Shown here: in pieces, positions 33,901-43,464 of the stretch
Layout of the letters: each line of letters opens with the position of its first letter
Position numbering within the stretch: the stretch's first letter is position 1
Assembly: GCA_030142905.1 (NCBI GenBank)
Contig: JASJOG010000034.1
Span: 554,501-618,500 of the forward strand
Direction: 5' to 3'
Source: Heliopora coerulea
Taxonomy: Eukaryota > Cnidaria > Anthozoa > Scleralcyonacea > Helioporidae
DNA: 64,000 nucleotides
Position numbers and translations under genes: made by a program
The notes under the pieces: model-generated
Databases searched by the model: none
Told to the model about the DNA's origin: nothing
What the model saw: only the letters and a program-made list of their open reading frames with translations

Positions 33901-36900
33901 GTGCGTATGCTTTTTTAGGCGAATTGCTGGACTAAACGAAAAGAAAGCAAAGGAAATCGTTGCATGGCGGCAAAGGAACGGTGGGTTTTCAAACAGAGAA
34001 CAGCTTAAGAAAGTCCGCGGCATTGGTGAGAAGACGTTCGAACAGTGTGTTGGATTTCTACGAATATTGGGGCCATTTATCGAGACCATAGTTATTGACA
34101 GCGACGAAGACGCTGGTTTGAAGTCCGAACCTGGTCAGTTTTCAGGGAAAAGAAAGGCAGAAGGAAGTGGGGTTGTTAACAAGAAAAGAAAATACGATAA
34201 CTCAGTTGGTTATAACAGACTTGATTCAACCTGCATACATCCAGAATCGTATCCAGTTGCAGAAAGGCAAGTATAGACGTTATTGTGACTGGACAGTCGA
34301 CTGCTTGGTGGTGATAGAGGCGGTAGTGGTTATTGGAATGGTAATCGGGACCTCAGCTACCCACCCGTCCAACAAATCCATTTGGAGTGGGAAAGTTTCT
34401 TTTCCATGTTTTTTGGACAGTAGACACTTATTCTCTGTGAAAAAAAATTAACGGCATATTTTCGTTTCATCGCTAAATAAGTTATCTAGGACTTATCCAC
34501 TGTGCTAATGAAATAACTGGAACTTGAAAAGTACACAGTTGACTTTTATCGTGGTGTTGGTGGTGACAGTAATGAGTATGATCATTGAGGAAATGGTGGT
34601 AACTAATAAGGAATTGTTATGTTGATGAGATTATGTGATATGGTGGTGGTGATTGTAATCATGAGATGGAGATGGCGGTGATTATGGAGACTGTGATAGT
34701 GATGATCATAATGGTGATTGTAATCATGAGATGGAGATGGCGGTGATTATGGAGACTGTGATAGTGATGATCATAATGGTGATTGTAACGTTGATGGTGA
34801 TGATTGTGTTGATAATGCTGATCGTGATCATTTATCCATTTATTTATTTGATTTTGCCACTGGTATTACTACTAAAAATTGGAGTTAATCAGACAGTCTT
34901 ACAAGAGGCAAGCCAAATAAACAATTCAAAACAATAATGATAGCAATATTACCAATTATAACAAGAGACAAGTTAAAATAGCGGCAGGGTAAACGCAACA
35001 GCTTACGCCAATTAATGCACTCCCAGATAAGTTTAAAGGTTGTAACAACAAAGGAACAGAAACTGCCAGACCCGTATGGGTGATCAATTGGAGGTGAATT
35101 GAAGTAGCGGAGAGTTTCAGTTAAACACCGAATCGAGTTCCATTTTAAACAAATTGATCTCCATGTCCTGGGGTCGTTTGGGTCGTAAAATGAAAGACCT
35201 CCGGAAGGTCTGTGTTCTTGATCATGACGAAAATGGTGATAGTAATGATCATAATTATTGCGGTTTTGATGATAGTCATGATGATAGTGGTAATATAATG
35301 TCGGTCTTAATGGTGATGGTAGACATGAAAGATCACTGACTATAATAATGATTTAGAAAACAAAGGAACTTAAACTAACATAGCATGATCTTCATGCTGA
35401 CCATTTTGATGTTAGTCTTTTATCTGATTTATTTCTAAATATCCATTTCAGACTTTTGGCGCTAACGGGAGCAAGTCCAAGTTATATTGGCCAACCGCGG
35501 ATGCAGGAAAAGATAAACCATTTTCTTGCTGGTCAAGGTGACTTAGCTTCCTTTCAAATTTTTCGTGTATGAAGTTTATATGTTAGATGTATGAGAGCTT
35601 GGAAATATCTTGAGATGATAGATCAACGATCGTCAAGCCCTATCCTCAAAAAAACAATTTCTGAGCCCCAGGCGGGGATCGAACCCGCAACCTTCTGATG
35701 ACCGGTGAGACGCTCTAACCATTGAGCTACCAAGACTCAGATGGCGAGCTAAAGGTGCAAGTTCGACATATATGTGCGACCTAAGCGGAAGCCACTATAT
35801 ATTGATAATATAGATGAAGTTTATATGTTAGATGTATGAGAGCTTGGAAATATCTTGAGATGATATATGAACGATCGTCAAGCCCTATCCTCAGAAAAAC
35901 AATTTTCTTCGTGTATGTTCAACAGTTTTCTTTTCTTCGTATATTTTTGAGTATACTGTTTAATGTGTGGTATTAATCATTCAAAACCTTTCGTGGTAGA
36001 CAATGCATTTTAGACCAGATCTTGATAAAACTGGAAATGTCATTAGATTAAACTGCACGAGTGAGTAGTACTTTTCTTGTGCAGTGATTGGCGTCTTTAT
36101 CTAAGAATATCCGAGGATAATTACCATCTGAGCAAAACACAACAGCTTGCCGTTGGCTAACGAGGCTACTGTACTTGAGAGAACACAAAGGCAGAAAATT
36201 TTATGTATCTGGTTAGAGGTGTTTTTTTTTTCTTTTGTTTTTCTTTCTCGTTTTTACAAAGATGAATCAATTGTGCATTAATTCGTTCAACTCTTTGCCC
36301 ATTTGTAATATAAAAAATAAAAAGCAAAAAAAGATCCTAACTTGCTGTTTCGCTTGTGAGGCTTACACTACAACAATTATTCGCCTCAGTGTCACTGGAC
36401 AGTGTGGAGAATTACCTCCCCGCTTTGCGACGCGATAAGTATCCACCACGTTCCCTTTTCAATTCAGTGAACAATAGTTAAATAATCCGAATACTTGGAT
36501 TAATGTCTGGGAATACTATCCGAGATTCAGTATTTTTTTTACCGGAAACTTTTACACACATTGTTTTTAGAATTCTCCTCAATCTGTGAAACCGTCAATT
36601 GTGATTCCGCGACTGTACGTTTAATTATAAATGGACTTTGTCAGTCACTTGGCTCCGATATTAGGGCAGGTAAGCCGATAGTTTACATTGACCCTTTAAT
36701 GACATGTATTATCATTTCTCATCTTACTTTTCCTTTTTATCCTACCTGCCACGTCTTGCTTTTATTAATCTTACCTTCCTTTCACTTCTTCGCTCCCGTT
36801 GGCTTTCACATCACCACTTTTCTCCACAATTTCCACCGCCGTTTCAGTTGGTCATCATTGCGACTGACTGATCCAAAAAACAGTATATTTGTGCATTTAA

Positions 36901-38482
36901 CTATAATCCTTAGCGTGCAGTAAACGTTGTCTCCTGCTGAAACATAGAAAGATAGAATTCCAAAAGGATTAAATTTGGTAATAGCGTACCTCATGCCTGC
37001 TCTATAAATTCGTACATATTGAACATTCTTCAGCTGTTACTCGTAGACATGCTGTTGCTGGAGCTAATTTAATCTGAAGTCGCCCTTTGTCTCGGTGCAG
37101 TCAATCGGTCATACTGTTTTTATGAAACGTGACCATGTACCGTGAGAACACGCTTTCCTAGGGAGAAGAGTAGGTTTTAATTCTGTTAACTACCTTTCCA
37201 TTTCTTTCTATGTTATGTCAGGTCTTTTTAACCCATGTCATATCATGTCATATCATGTCATGTCGCTTCAGTTTATTGTACTTCACTTTCGTTAACATTA
37301 CCTCCATCTTTTATGGTTTACCTTATATTTCCTCATCACCTCTCTTTCTCATCTCTCTCTCTCTCTTCGTTTTCGTTCGTTACCTACACCATCACGTCAG
37401 TCACCTCAGGTTAGCTCATAGTTCTCATTTCCGCGCCTTACTTGCGTTCTGACACCGCGTCTTACCATACTTTCCTACGCTCTCGTTTCCCTCATTCCCT
37501 TCCCTTTCTTTTCCTTCTTCTCCCCCCTTTCTTCTCCTTCTTTCCTTACCCATCCCTATTCCTTCTTTCCCTTGCCTTCCTTTTCCTTCTTTCCTTCCCC
37601 ATCCCTATTCCTCCTTTCCCTTCCCTTCCTTTTCCTTCTTCTCCCCCTCCTTTTTCCTTCCTTTGCTCCCCTTCTTTCTCCTTCTTTCCTTACCCGTCCC
37701 TATTCCTCCTTTCCCTTCCCTTCCTTCTCCTTCTTTCCTTTCCCATCCCTATTCCTCCTTTCCCTTCCCTTCCTTTTCCTTCTTCTCCCCCTCCTTCTTT
37801 TTCCTTCTTTCGCTCCCCTTCCTTCTCCTTTCCCTTCCCTTCCTTCTCCTTCTTTCCTTCCCCATCCCTATTCCTTCTTTCTCCTTCTTTCCTTCCCCAT
37901 CCCTATTCCTTCCTTCCCTAGCCATCCTTCTCTTTTTTTCCCTCCCCCTCCCTATTCCTTCTTTCCCTCCCTTTGCCTGTCTCATCTTTCCCTGGCCTTC
38001 ACTAGTCAGTCCTTCCTTTCAGTTTCCTTCCCTTCTTTTTCCACTCGAAATCTACCCTGCTCTTCTGAAATCGTAAGTTACCATTTCCATAGACCTGAAC
38101 TGTTTCAAAAATATGTAGATCAAATAATTTAAACTTGTTTTATGTACCTTTGTTGCTTTTCTTTCCTTTCTCAAATATTTTTCCCCGGCCTCCAGACTTT
38201 GCTCAACCTCTTTTCCGATGTGGTGTTATATCTGTGAAGGACATCAAATCGAATACAAGGATGACGGGTAGAGTGACAAACGTCACTACCTTTGGCACTT
38301 TCGTTGATATCGGCGTGGAGAGACATGGCATGATTCACAACAGTAAGATTCCTCCAAGTGCCTTTGGTGTGATTGGTGTTGGTGACATAGTTGAGGTAAC
38401 CGTAGAAGAAATTGACACAACAGACAATAAGATTAAGCTACGGCTGTTGGATATCAAAAACAGCAATGTTAAACTTCAGTGA
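21791..38482 (+). CDS. SRBD1: S1 RNA-binding domain-containing protein 1 (Tex family), 804 aa
   Basis: Seventeen exons join in phase to 2415 nt: 21791-22026, 23399-23510, 23944-24082, 25147-25243, 26144-26261, 27962-28085, 28582-28663, 29185-29342, 30344-30485, 31154-31258, 31742-31833, 32449-32531, 33172-33278, 33919-34266, 35452-35537, 36571-36669, 38196-38482. Order of domains: Tex N-terminal helical region ([17 protein letters not shown] near residue 50), YqgF/RNase H-like core ([16 protein letters not shown] near 340, [12 protein letters not shown] near 408), helix-hairpin-helix (about 535-585, [16 protein letters not shown]), and S1 (about 722-790, [18 protein letters not shown]). A bipartite basic signal [15 protein letters not shown] sits between HhH and S1. 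Length is close to bacterial Tex and shorter than vertebrate SRBD1 as I recall it. Tex proteins bind nucleic acid and act in transcription; the animal role is poorly known. Intron 14 starts with GC instead of GT. Confidence 0.95.
23577..23690. repeat. CpG-rich tandem array (acgtaacgtatttca)
   Basis: Repeats of acgtaacg and atttca of about 15-21 bp in changing combinations lie in intron 2 of SRBD1. The array carries many ACGT palindromes, hence many CpG sites, in otherwise CpG-poor surroundings. Confidence 0.85.
24479..24842. mobile_element. MITE with ATTGAACTCT ends
   Basis: Left end attgaactctaaaaaggctg and right end (complement) attgaactctgtaaagactg pair and are both followed by gaacgatacct; a further inner pair is acatgtaggtcaa. 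It has no coding capacity. Target duplications could not be fixed. It lies in intron 3 of SRBD1. Confidence 0.7.
24931..25057. mobile_element. Fold-back MITE; half copy at 29004-29070
   Basis: The left arm (tgctgtgatagaaatg, then gcgtcatttcaaccgg) is inverted in the right arm, with gaaaacac/gtgttttc at the centre. A related half element (gtgatagaaacatgaatgac, then gtgaaaacac) lies at 29004-29070 in another SRBD1 intron. Flanking sequences catcctacgcatgctct (near 24428) and agcgtgcgtaggatg (near 29080) are also inverted copies, so a larger family may exist. Confidence 0.6.
26979..27565. mobile_element. Non-autonomous hAT element, 587 bp
   Basis: Perfect inverted ends CAGTGGTTCCCAACC and perfect 8-bp target duplications gggtaggc (26971-26978 and 27566-27573) delimit it. 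Subterminal DNA has repeated cggaccccc motifs on both sides. No transposase frame is present. The tip CAGTGGTTCCCAACC is typical of a widespread hAT group. It lies in intron 5 of SRBD1. Confidence 0.95.
30875..30968. repeat. (GT)n microsatellite
   Basis: About 45 gt units with scattered gc and ta breaks lie in intron 9 of SRBD1. The His-rich frame on the - strand is an artefact of the repeat. Confidence 0.95.
33472..33695 (+). repeat. tRNA-derived SINE, copy 2
   Basis: It has the same block order as the copy at 31-295: A-box-like gacacagtggtagtgcc, B-box-like gggtttgattccgg, then tctccggatactt and cgtaacattggaccca, ending in an A-rich ataataaaacaaa. It lies in intron 13 of SRBD1. Edges are approximate. 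Confidence 0.65.
34648..34777. repeat. 65-bp exact tandem duplication in GATG-rich DNA
   Basis: The block starting ggtgattgtaatcatgag is repeated without change at 34713, and a third copy begins at 34778 but breaks off after about 12 bases. It lies in a ggt/gat-rich region of intron 14 of SRBD1. The frame over it is an artefact. Confidence 0.95.
35563..35910 (-). repeat. tRNA-like tandem repeat, third copy
   Basis: The block atgaagtttatatgttagat up to cgatcgtcaagccctatcct occurs twice, at about 35563-35647 and 35813-35897, with a tRNA-like sequence between. This is a head-to-tail array of slightly more than one unit of about 250 bp. It is the same family as the inverted pair at 17277-17905. 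It lies in intron 15 of SRBD1. Confidence 0.85.
35665..35736 (-). repeat. tRNA-Thr(GGT)-like sequence, copy 3 (repeat-borne)
   Basis: It has the same 72-nt cloverleaf as the two copies near 17.4 and 17.8 kb, with the same C33 and C-C mismatch in the anticodon stem, so the defects are shared by the family and not random decay of one copy. Confidence 0.7.
37442..38060. repeat. Long pyrimidine minisatellite (ttccttctttccttcccc type)
   Basis: About 600 bp on the + strand are almost pure C/T, with units such as ttccttctttcc and ccatccctattcc. It lies in the last intron of SRBD1, shortly before the acceptor of the last exon at 38196. Ser/Pro/Phe-rich frames on + and Lys/Glu/Arg-rich frames on - are artefacts. 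Confidence 0.95.
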
Positions 38483-39595
38483 ATACGCAGTTAATCGTTT
38501 AGCCGTCTCATTTGTCGAAGATACTTCGTTGGAGGTATTTTTACAGGTACACAGATTACAGATATTTATCTTAGAATTAATGTTGCGAACGAATTAACTG
38601 CTTAATACGTATGTGTAAGGGTTTGTAAACATTCCCAGAACCTGGGTAAGCTGTTGATGGGGTGTGGAGTGATGGGATAATTTTACAGAATTCCGAGAAA
38701 AACCAAGTGTGAATTTGCATGTTCTCGTGCTTTTGAACTCAACTTCCTCTGATTTCCGAGACGGGAGCAGAGCCCGTCACCTTCTGATACTGAGTTTATA
38801 GCTTTGAGATCAAACCCACTTGTATTAACACCAAGGTACAACATACTCACTGAAACCCACGATAATTACCCAAAATCTGATGATGAGTGATAGAATTTAG
38901 TGATAATTTAGTGATAAAGATTATTCACTGAAATTTCCAAAACAACTTGCACACAAGTTTCTTAAATTTTAACTGTTGGAACTGTCAGTGAATAACTTAG
39001 ACCCAGTTCGGCCAGCTACTCTGGCGCGGTCCTCGGGTATGGGAACTACTTATTTCGATAACCGTCTTTGGACAAGAAAAAACTCAGTAGTACGTTCTGA
39101 GTGAGTGGAGTTGTTTACTTGTGTTAAGAAAAGTCAACATCGGAACTCGAACCCAAAGGATTGTTAAACGAAAAAAAGCAAACAAACAGAAATATAAATC
39201 AAAAACGCGTTCTTTATGTAAAAACTCGCAGAATCGTTTCAGAAAAAGTTCTCGACCTCATGGCTCCGTAAAGTTAGATTTTTAAATCAAACAAACAAAC
39301 AAAAAACTTCAAACTTGGCAAGTTCAAAATGACATTCTTGGTAAATTTCCCGAACGAGCGGACCGTGGTCCTGTTATAAATCAACATTAAAGTCAGTGTT
39401 AAGCCAGTGGTTACTACCATGAAGAAAGGGACTTTAATTTTCTCTTCACTGACGCCATCATTTCGGGGACATTTTTAGCGAGCACCCCTTGAGCACCCGT
39501 ATCCCAGTCTGATAGTCAATGACTTAAGCATTCGTAGAAATAGCGCGGCACTAGAAGTTAGCCTTTACGTCTTACGGTATCCTCGTGTGAAAATT
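38483..39595. other. Gap between convergent SRBD1 and SERINC genes
   Basis: It holds the 3' UTRs of two convergent genes. No clear AATAAA was found close to either stop. No exon, RNA gene or complete mobile element was seen. Confidence 0.5.
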
Positions 39596-42205
39596 TCACG
39601 TTGTCACAAGTTGTGCAGCAATGGACCACACGTAGATGACTAGGGACAAGCTGCTGGCTGTCATTTTTACGCACATTGCCGCCCAGTTTACCGACAACTT
39701 AAAATGAGATCTTTGAGTTGGAATAAACCAGTTTGTCAGGATCATTGTGGCATGGAGCGAAGCCAAGAAATAAACAAAATGAAACAAACTGAAGTTGTAA
39801 ACAAGGCAATCGGTGTTGTTCGTACACGACTGAGATTCCAGTGAAGAAACCGATTGAGCGCAGAATCGCCGAGGTCGGATGTTCTCGCACAGGTCCCGGA
39901 GGTGTTCGGTGATAGCCGGTGCCTTGTTACTGAAGTACACCACAGTTGTCACGGTGAAGACCAGGTCCAATGCAGCCTGGATGTTCAGGTTTGGTCTCAT
40001 GTCCACTTCAGCGATGTAGCCTGCAACGGGGTTGCACCTTTCGTCGGGGTTATGTGAAAGTCCCGACCAAGTCAGGTAAAGTGAAAACAGCACGATGATG
40101 AAACACTGGAACAAACCGGCGTCGTAGATCTTCGGATGCACGGAGGTTACCGAAGCAACAATCGCGAGGACAAGGTTCAGACTGATGAAAATTGTATTAG
40201 TTGAGCACAACGGAAGCCTGGTAAAAAATACGTAAAATGTTATGACAGCTCCAAGACACACTAGAAATAGAACTAAAGTTGATATTGCCAATAACGAAGA
40301 CCATAGCGCTGAATTTGATGTTTCCACTTTCTCTTCAAGTTTCGCGCTGGTGGATTTAGTGCAGTAAATTAACAGAACCAGCTGCAGGATGGTGAACAAG
40401 AATGTTCCCACTAATGCGACGTAGATCCACACTTGGCTGAATTCCTTCGGGAGGAAAAAACTACAAAACAACATGCTGAAGAACAAGCAGAATTTAACAG
40501 GCCAGAATTTGTACTGAAGATCAACACGCGGGTCGCGCATGTTTTCCACGCACGCAAGAATCAAGGCGAAGAGGAGATAAAAGGCTGCCATAGCAAAGCA
40601 AATGCGATACACGGCTGTGTAAGCTGGGTCGGTGCTTAGGCAACTCCCAAGAGGGCTGATGGTCGTACAGAAATAAGGGTTAGCGACCAGGCTGCGGCGC
40701 ACGGCCGGAGCGTAAAGCAGGCAAGCGAAGGATAACCCTAAAACAAAAAGCAAAGTGAAAATACTCCGTGATGCTGTTGGTCCGTTACACAAGGCGCATC
40801 CGTCGATTAGTAACCTCCGACTTGTTGTTTGCAAAAATTTGCAGAAGGTTCTGTTTAGAACTAAGACGTCAAAAGGGTTTTCGGAGGGGAACAACATCGG
40901 AGAGATCTGACTCCAAATAAGCATCATGAGTATAGTTAATATCATCAAAGATCTGAGGATAAACACCGTTGTGCTGTTCATAGCTTGTTCCTCGCTCTCC
41001 GACGTTTTCAATGCAGTGAACTTTGACGTCGTGAACAAGGAAAAAAGACCCAACATGGCGCAAAATAAGGACGAACTAAATCTAGGATGGATGACATGTT
41101 CTGATGAGCTTATTTTCTCCGCTTCTACGATTTCCAATCCACTAACCTGTGCCTCCAACTGGCAACAAACCATCGAACTTCCATAATGATAATGTCTCGT
41201 GTTATAACTACGAAGACCAGCAAACGTGATAATCAAATACCCTGAAATTATTTCGAAATACTTAATAACCTCGATAACTTGTTTATCCTGAAGCATTCCC
41301 GTCGTTTTCACCTCTCGACACACGTGTTGATGTTCCAGCGTATCCAGCGTTAAACACAACACGAAGAGAGAAGCAAGACCCGAATGAATGAAGCCAGTCC
41401 CCTGTACACCAGAAAGAACCGTGATGAGAGCGCACAAAGTTACCACTGCAGTGACAAGAACTACGCTCAGACCACAGCTATCCATGAGCGCAGAATACAA
41501 AACCACGGTCAGAACGAACGCTACCAAATAGATCAGCCAAACGCAGAGCAGCCATGCCAAGCACCAGAACTTTGGAACGTTTTCATTAGTTTTTACCTCG
41601 AAGACATCGCTTGCACTGGTCGCGATGTCAAGGATGAACACCGTCTGGATGATTTGAAACAAAATTGTTCCAATAAAACTGACGATATTCCAGAAGAAAT
41701 CAAATCCGCCAGGTGAGATGCACAAACTTGTGGCTAATAAGACCAAGAAAAACAGAAATTTAGCGATCCAGAAACCTTGGTGAATCCTCGAACGCAGACC
41801 ATCCGAGGAAGATCTCAGACCGAGAAATGAAAGGGCGATGAATGTGATCGAAAGAGTAAATCCAAGTCTCAAAGTGATGTTCTCCGATGACGCAAGCCTT
41901 TGGCAATCTGCATTTAGTCTTCCCCCGGTGTTTCCGCTGCACCCGTTCATTTCTCCTTCAATTTTATACCTGATCGGGGGTGAGTACAGTAGGCCCGTTG
42001 TAACCAGGAACGAGAACACAAACAAAAGGTAAACGACATGAACACTTGCCAGATCGCCGAGTTCTTTTTCACCTGGGCCAATCAAAATGTGCGAAAATAG
42101 CCCGCGGAGAACCTTCCTTGCTGAACCTGGCAATTGTGCATCTTGTTCGATTTCGTCCGATTCATTTTCTGCGTTGCCAGCGTGGTCTGCTTCTTGGCGA
42201 TCCAT
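39596..42205 (-). CDS. SERINC: Tandem SERINC protein: two SERINC/TDE1 domains in one 869-aa frame
   Basis: One uninterrupted frame. The C-terminal half (about 465-869) is a full SERINC: LLFVLGLSFACLLYAP, AVYRICFAMAAFYLLF (531-546), NMRDPR (555-560), FISLNLVLAIVAS (673-685), LTWSGLSHNPDERCNP (711-726), FSLFHFVYFLASLH and LTNWFIP near 805-829, and the final helix to 869. The N-terminal half (about 50-440) repeats the plan in diverged form: LLFVFSFLVTTGLLYSP (60-76), RIHQGFWIAKFLFF (140-153), IGTILFQIIQTVFILDIA (178-195), CGLSVVLVTAVV near 244, HPRFSSSLF near 373 and a last helix near 418-439. I count roughly ten hydrophobic segments per half. SERINCs are about 400-470 aa, so this is about twice normal. 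SERINCs sit in the plasma membrane and are linked to lipid scrambling and, in vertebrates, restriction of enveloped viruses. The conserved motifs of the N half are worn. No intron is needed; a 5' UTR intron cannot be excluded. Confidence 0.93.
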   Translation of the reverse strand: MDRQEADHAGNAENESDEIEQDAQLPGSARKVLRGLFSHILIGPGEKELGDLASVHVVYLLFVFSFLVTTGLLYSPPIRYKIEGEMNGCSGNTGGRLNADCQRLASSENITLRLGFTLSITFIALSFLGLRSSSDGLRSRIHQGFWIAKFLFFLVLLATSLCISPGGFDFFWNIVSFIGTILFQIIQTVFILDIATSASDVFEVKTNENVPKFWCLAWLLCVWLIYLVAFVLTVVLYSALMDSCGLSVVLVTAVVTLCALITVLSGVQGTGFIHSGLASLFVLCLTLDTLEHQHVCREVKTTGMLQDKQVIEVIKYFEIISGYLIITFAGLRSYNTRHYHYGSSMVCCQLEAQVSGLEIVEAEKISSSEHVIHPRFSSSLFCAMLGLFSLFTTSKFTALKTSESEEQAMNSTTVFILRSLMILTILMMLIWSQISPMLFPSENPFDVLVLNRTFCKFLQTTSRRLLIDGCALCNGPTASRSIFTLLFVLGLSFACLLYAPAVRRSLVANPYFCTTISPLGSCLSTDPAYTAVYRICFAMAAFYLLFALILACVENMRDPRVDLQYKFWPVKFCLFFSMLFCSFFLPKEFSQVWIYVALVGTFLFTILQLVLLIYCTKSTSAKLEEKVETSNSALWSSLLAISTLVLFLVCLGAVITFYVFFTRLPLCSTNTIFISLNLVLAIVASVTSVHPKIYDAGLFQCFIIVLFSLYLTWSGLSHNPDERCNPVAGYIAEVDMRPNLNIQAALDLVFTVTTVVYFSNKAPAITEHLRDLCENIRPRRFCAQSVSSLESQSCTNNTDCLVYNFSLFHFVYFLASLHATMILTNWFIPTQRSHFKLSVNWAAMCVKMTASSLSLVIYVWSIAAQLVTT

Positions 42206-43464
42206 TTGATTTGAAGTGATTTCACTAAGTTGTAAATCTGTGGCAATTCCAATGTTAAACTCCTAAAACATCGTTACGCTCCTTTAATCGAGGATTATTA
42301 TTGGTTATTCAATCAAACCATGAAGCGCGCATTTATCAAATAAGTCGTTTAGTATTCTTTCTCGGTTCATCATTTTTTCGATAGTAATACAACCGTTTGG
42401 ATTTAATTTCGAGTTCGTTCCAATCAGCATTGAGTTGGGTTTGAAATGGCATTTCTATCGCACGAGAGATGACAGTAGTATTCGCTGCATGACTACCTGC
42501 TCCAAGACCAACAGGTCAGTGAATCAGTTCCTAATATAAACACTAGAAGGACTGGGGCGCAGTGTCTGTCTTTTTAAATTGGCGACATGAATCAACATTC
42601 CTCGCTAGGCCACGAACTTTGCATTCTCCGACTGAAGTCCACCATCCTCTTTTTTTTACTTCGCTTGAAAAGTACATGAATAAACCTGAATGTTTGGAAA
42701 AGACAGTCAGAACTGCAAAAAACAAAACTCCGAAATTCCACCTGTTTAAATTTCAAACCAGAATATGAGAGTACAATTGTACATACAATATCAGCTAGGA
42801 GATTCAATATTTTTGATACGGTTTTGTTGTAGGGTAATTAAATTATTCGTCATGGCAGAAGTACGCGAAAAGAACTCAAAGGCCACGTTCCGTTGGTATT
42901 TAAAAAGTTAATTCTAATAAAGGGCCCTCTTCCGAACATCACTGTACACGAGCTTTACATTCTCTATTCCGGCCAACATAAGCTTTGAAAATATTCTACG
43001 AAACATCAGGAAGCACCTTTTGTTTATTTTCTCTTAAATAGAAAAAATGTCATAGGGGAAAGCCTATTGGGGTTTGAACGTCTGTGGGTTAAAAGTGCTT
43101 TGGTTGTCGCAGGATTTTTCTTATTAAATATCATTGACTGTACAACTATATAGTAATACACTCCTTTCATTCAAGCAAGTTTAGTTTCCAATTAAAGAAT
43201 GTGACTCTTGGCACTTCGAGGTTACTATTGTGTTGCAGCACTAGTTAAATGTTCAAGAATAGTTGCCTTCTCTCCAATATTGTTTTGATGTGCAATTTTG
43301 ATGTGCAATTTGGATGTGCAGTTTGGATTTGCCGTTCACATCACGTGCTCCACAACACGGTAGCTAGTATCAGGTTTTGTCAGCCAGAAAGCAATTCTCA
43401 AAATAATGTTGGATACTTTAATAGCATTTGATTCTCCAAAGATAGCTTTCTTCTGGTCGGCAAC
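42206..43464. other. Upstream region of SERINC and 3' flank of cornichon
   Basis: Both genes are on the - strand. The left part must contain the SERINC promoter and the right part the cornichon 3' UTR; a poly(A) signal on the - strand is at 43023-43028. Frames at 42543-42807 show no domain. A short tandem (gatgtgcaattt, gatgtgcagttt) lies near 43289-43325. Confidence 0.45.
43023..43028 (-). terminator. Candidate poly(A) signal (AATAAA on - strand)
   Basis: It is about 440 bp downstream of the cornichon stop codon and is the first such signal noticed on that strand. Confidence 0.4.

Noticed and set aside
37442..38132. Ser/Pro/Phe-rich frames of up to 186 codons and a Lys/Glu-rich frame on the other strand
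   Set aside because: They are produced by a pure pyrimidine tract inside the last SRBD1 intron.
41384..41716. 110-codon frame on the + strand opposite the SERINC frame
   Set aside because: It is the antisense shadow of the 869-codon frame, whose product has clear family motifs.
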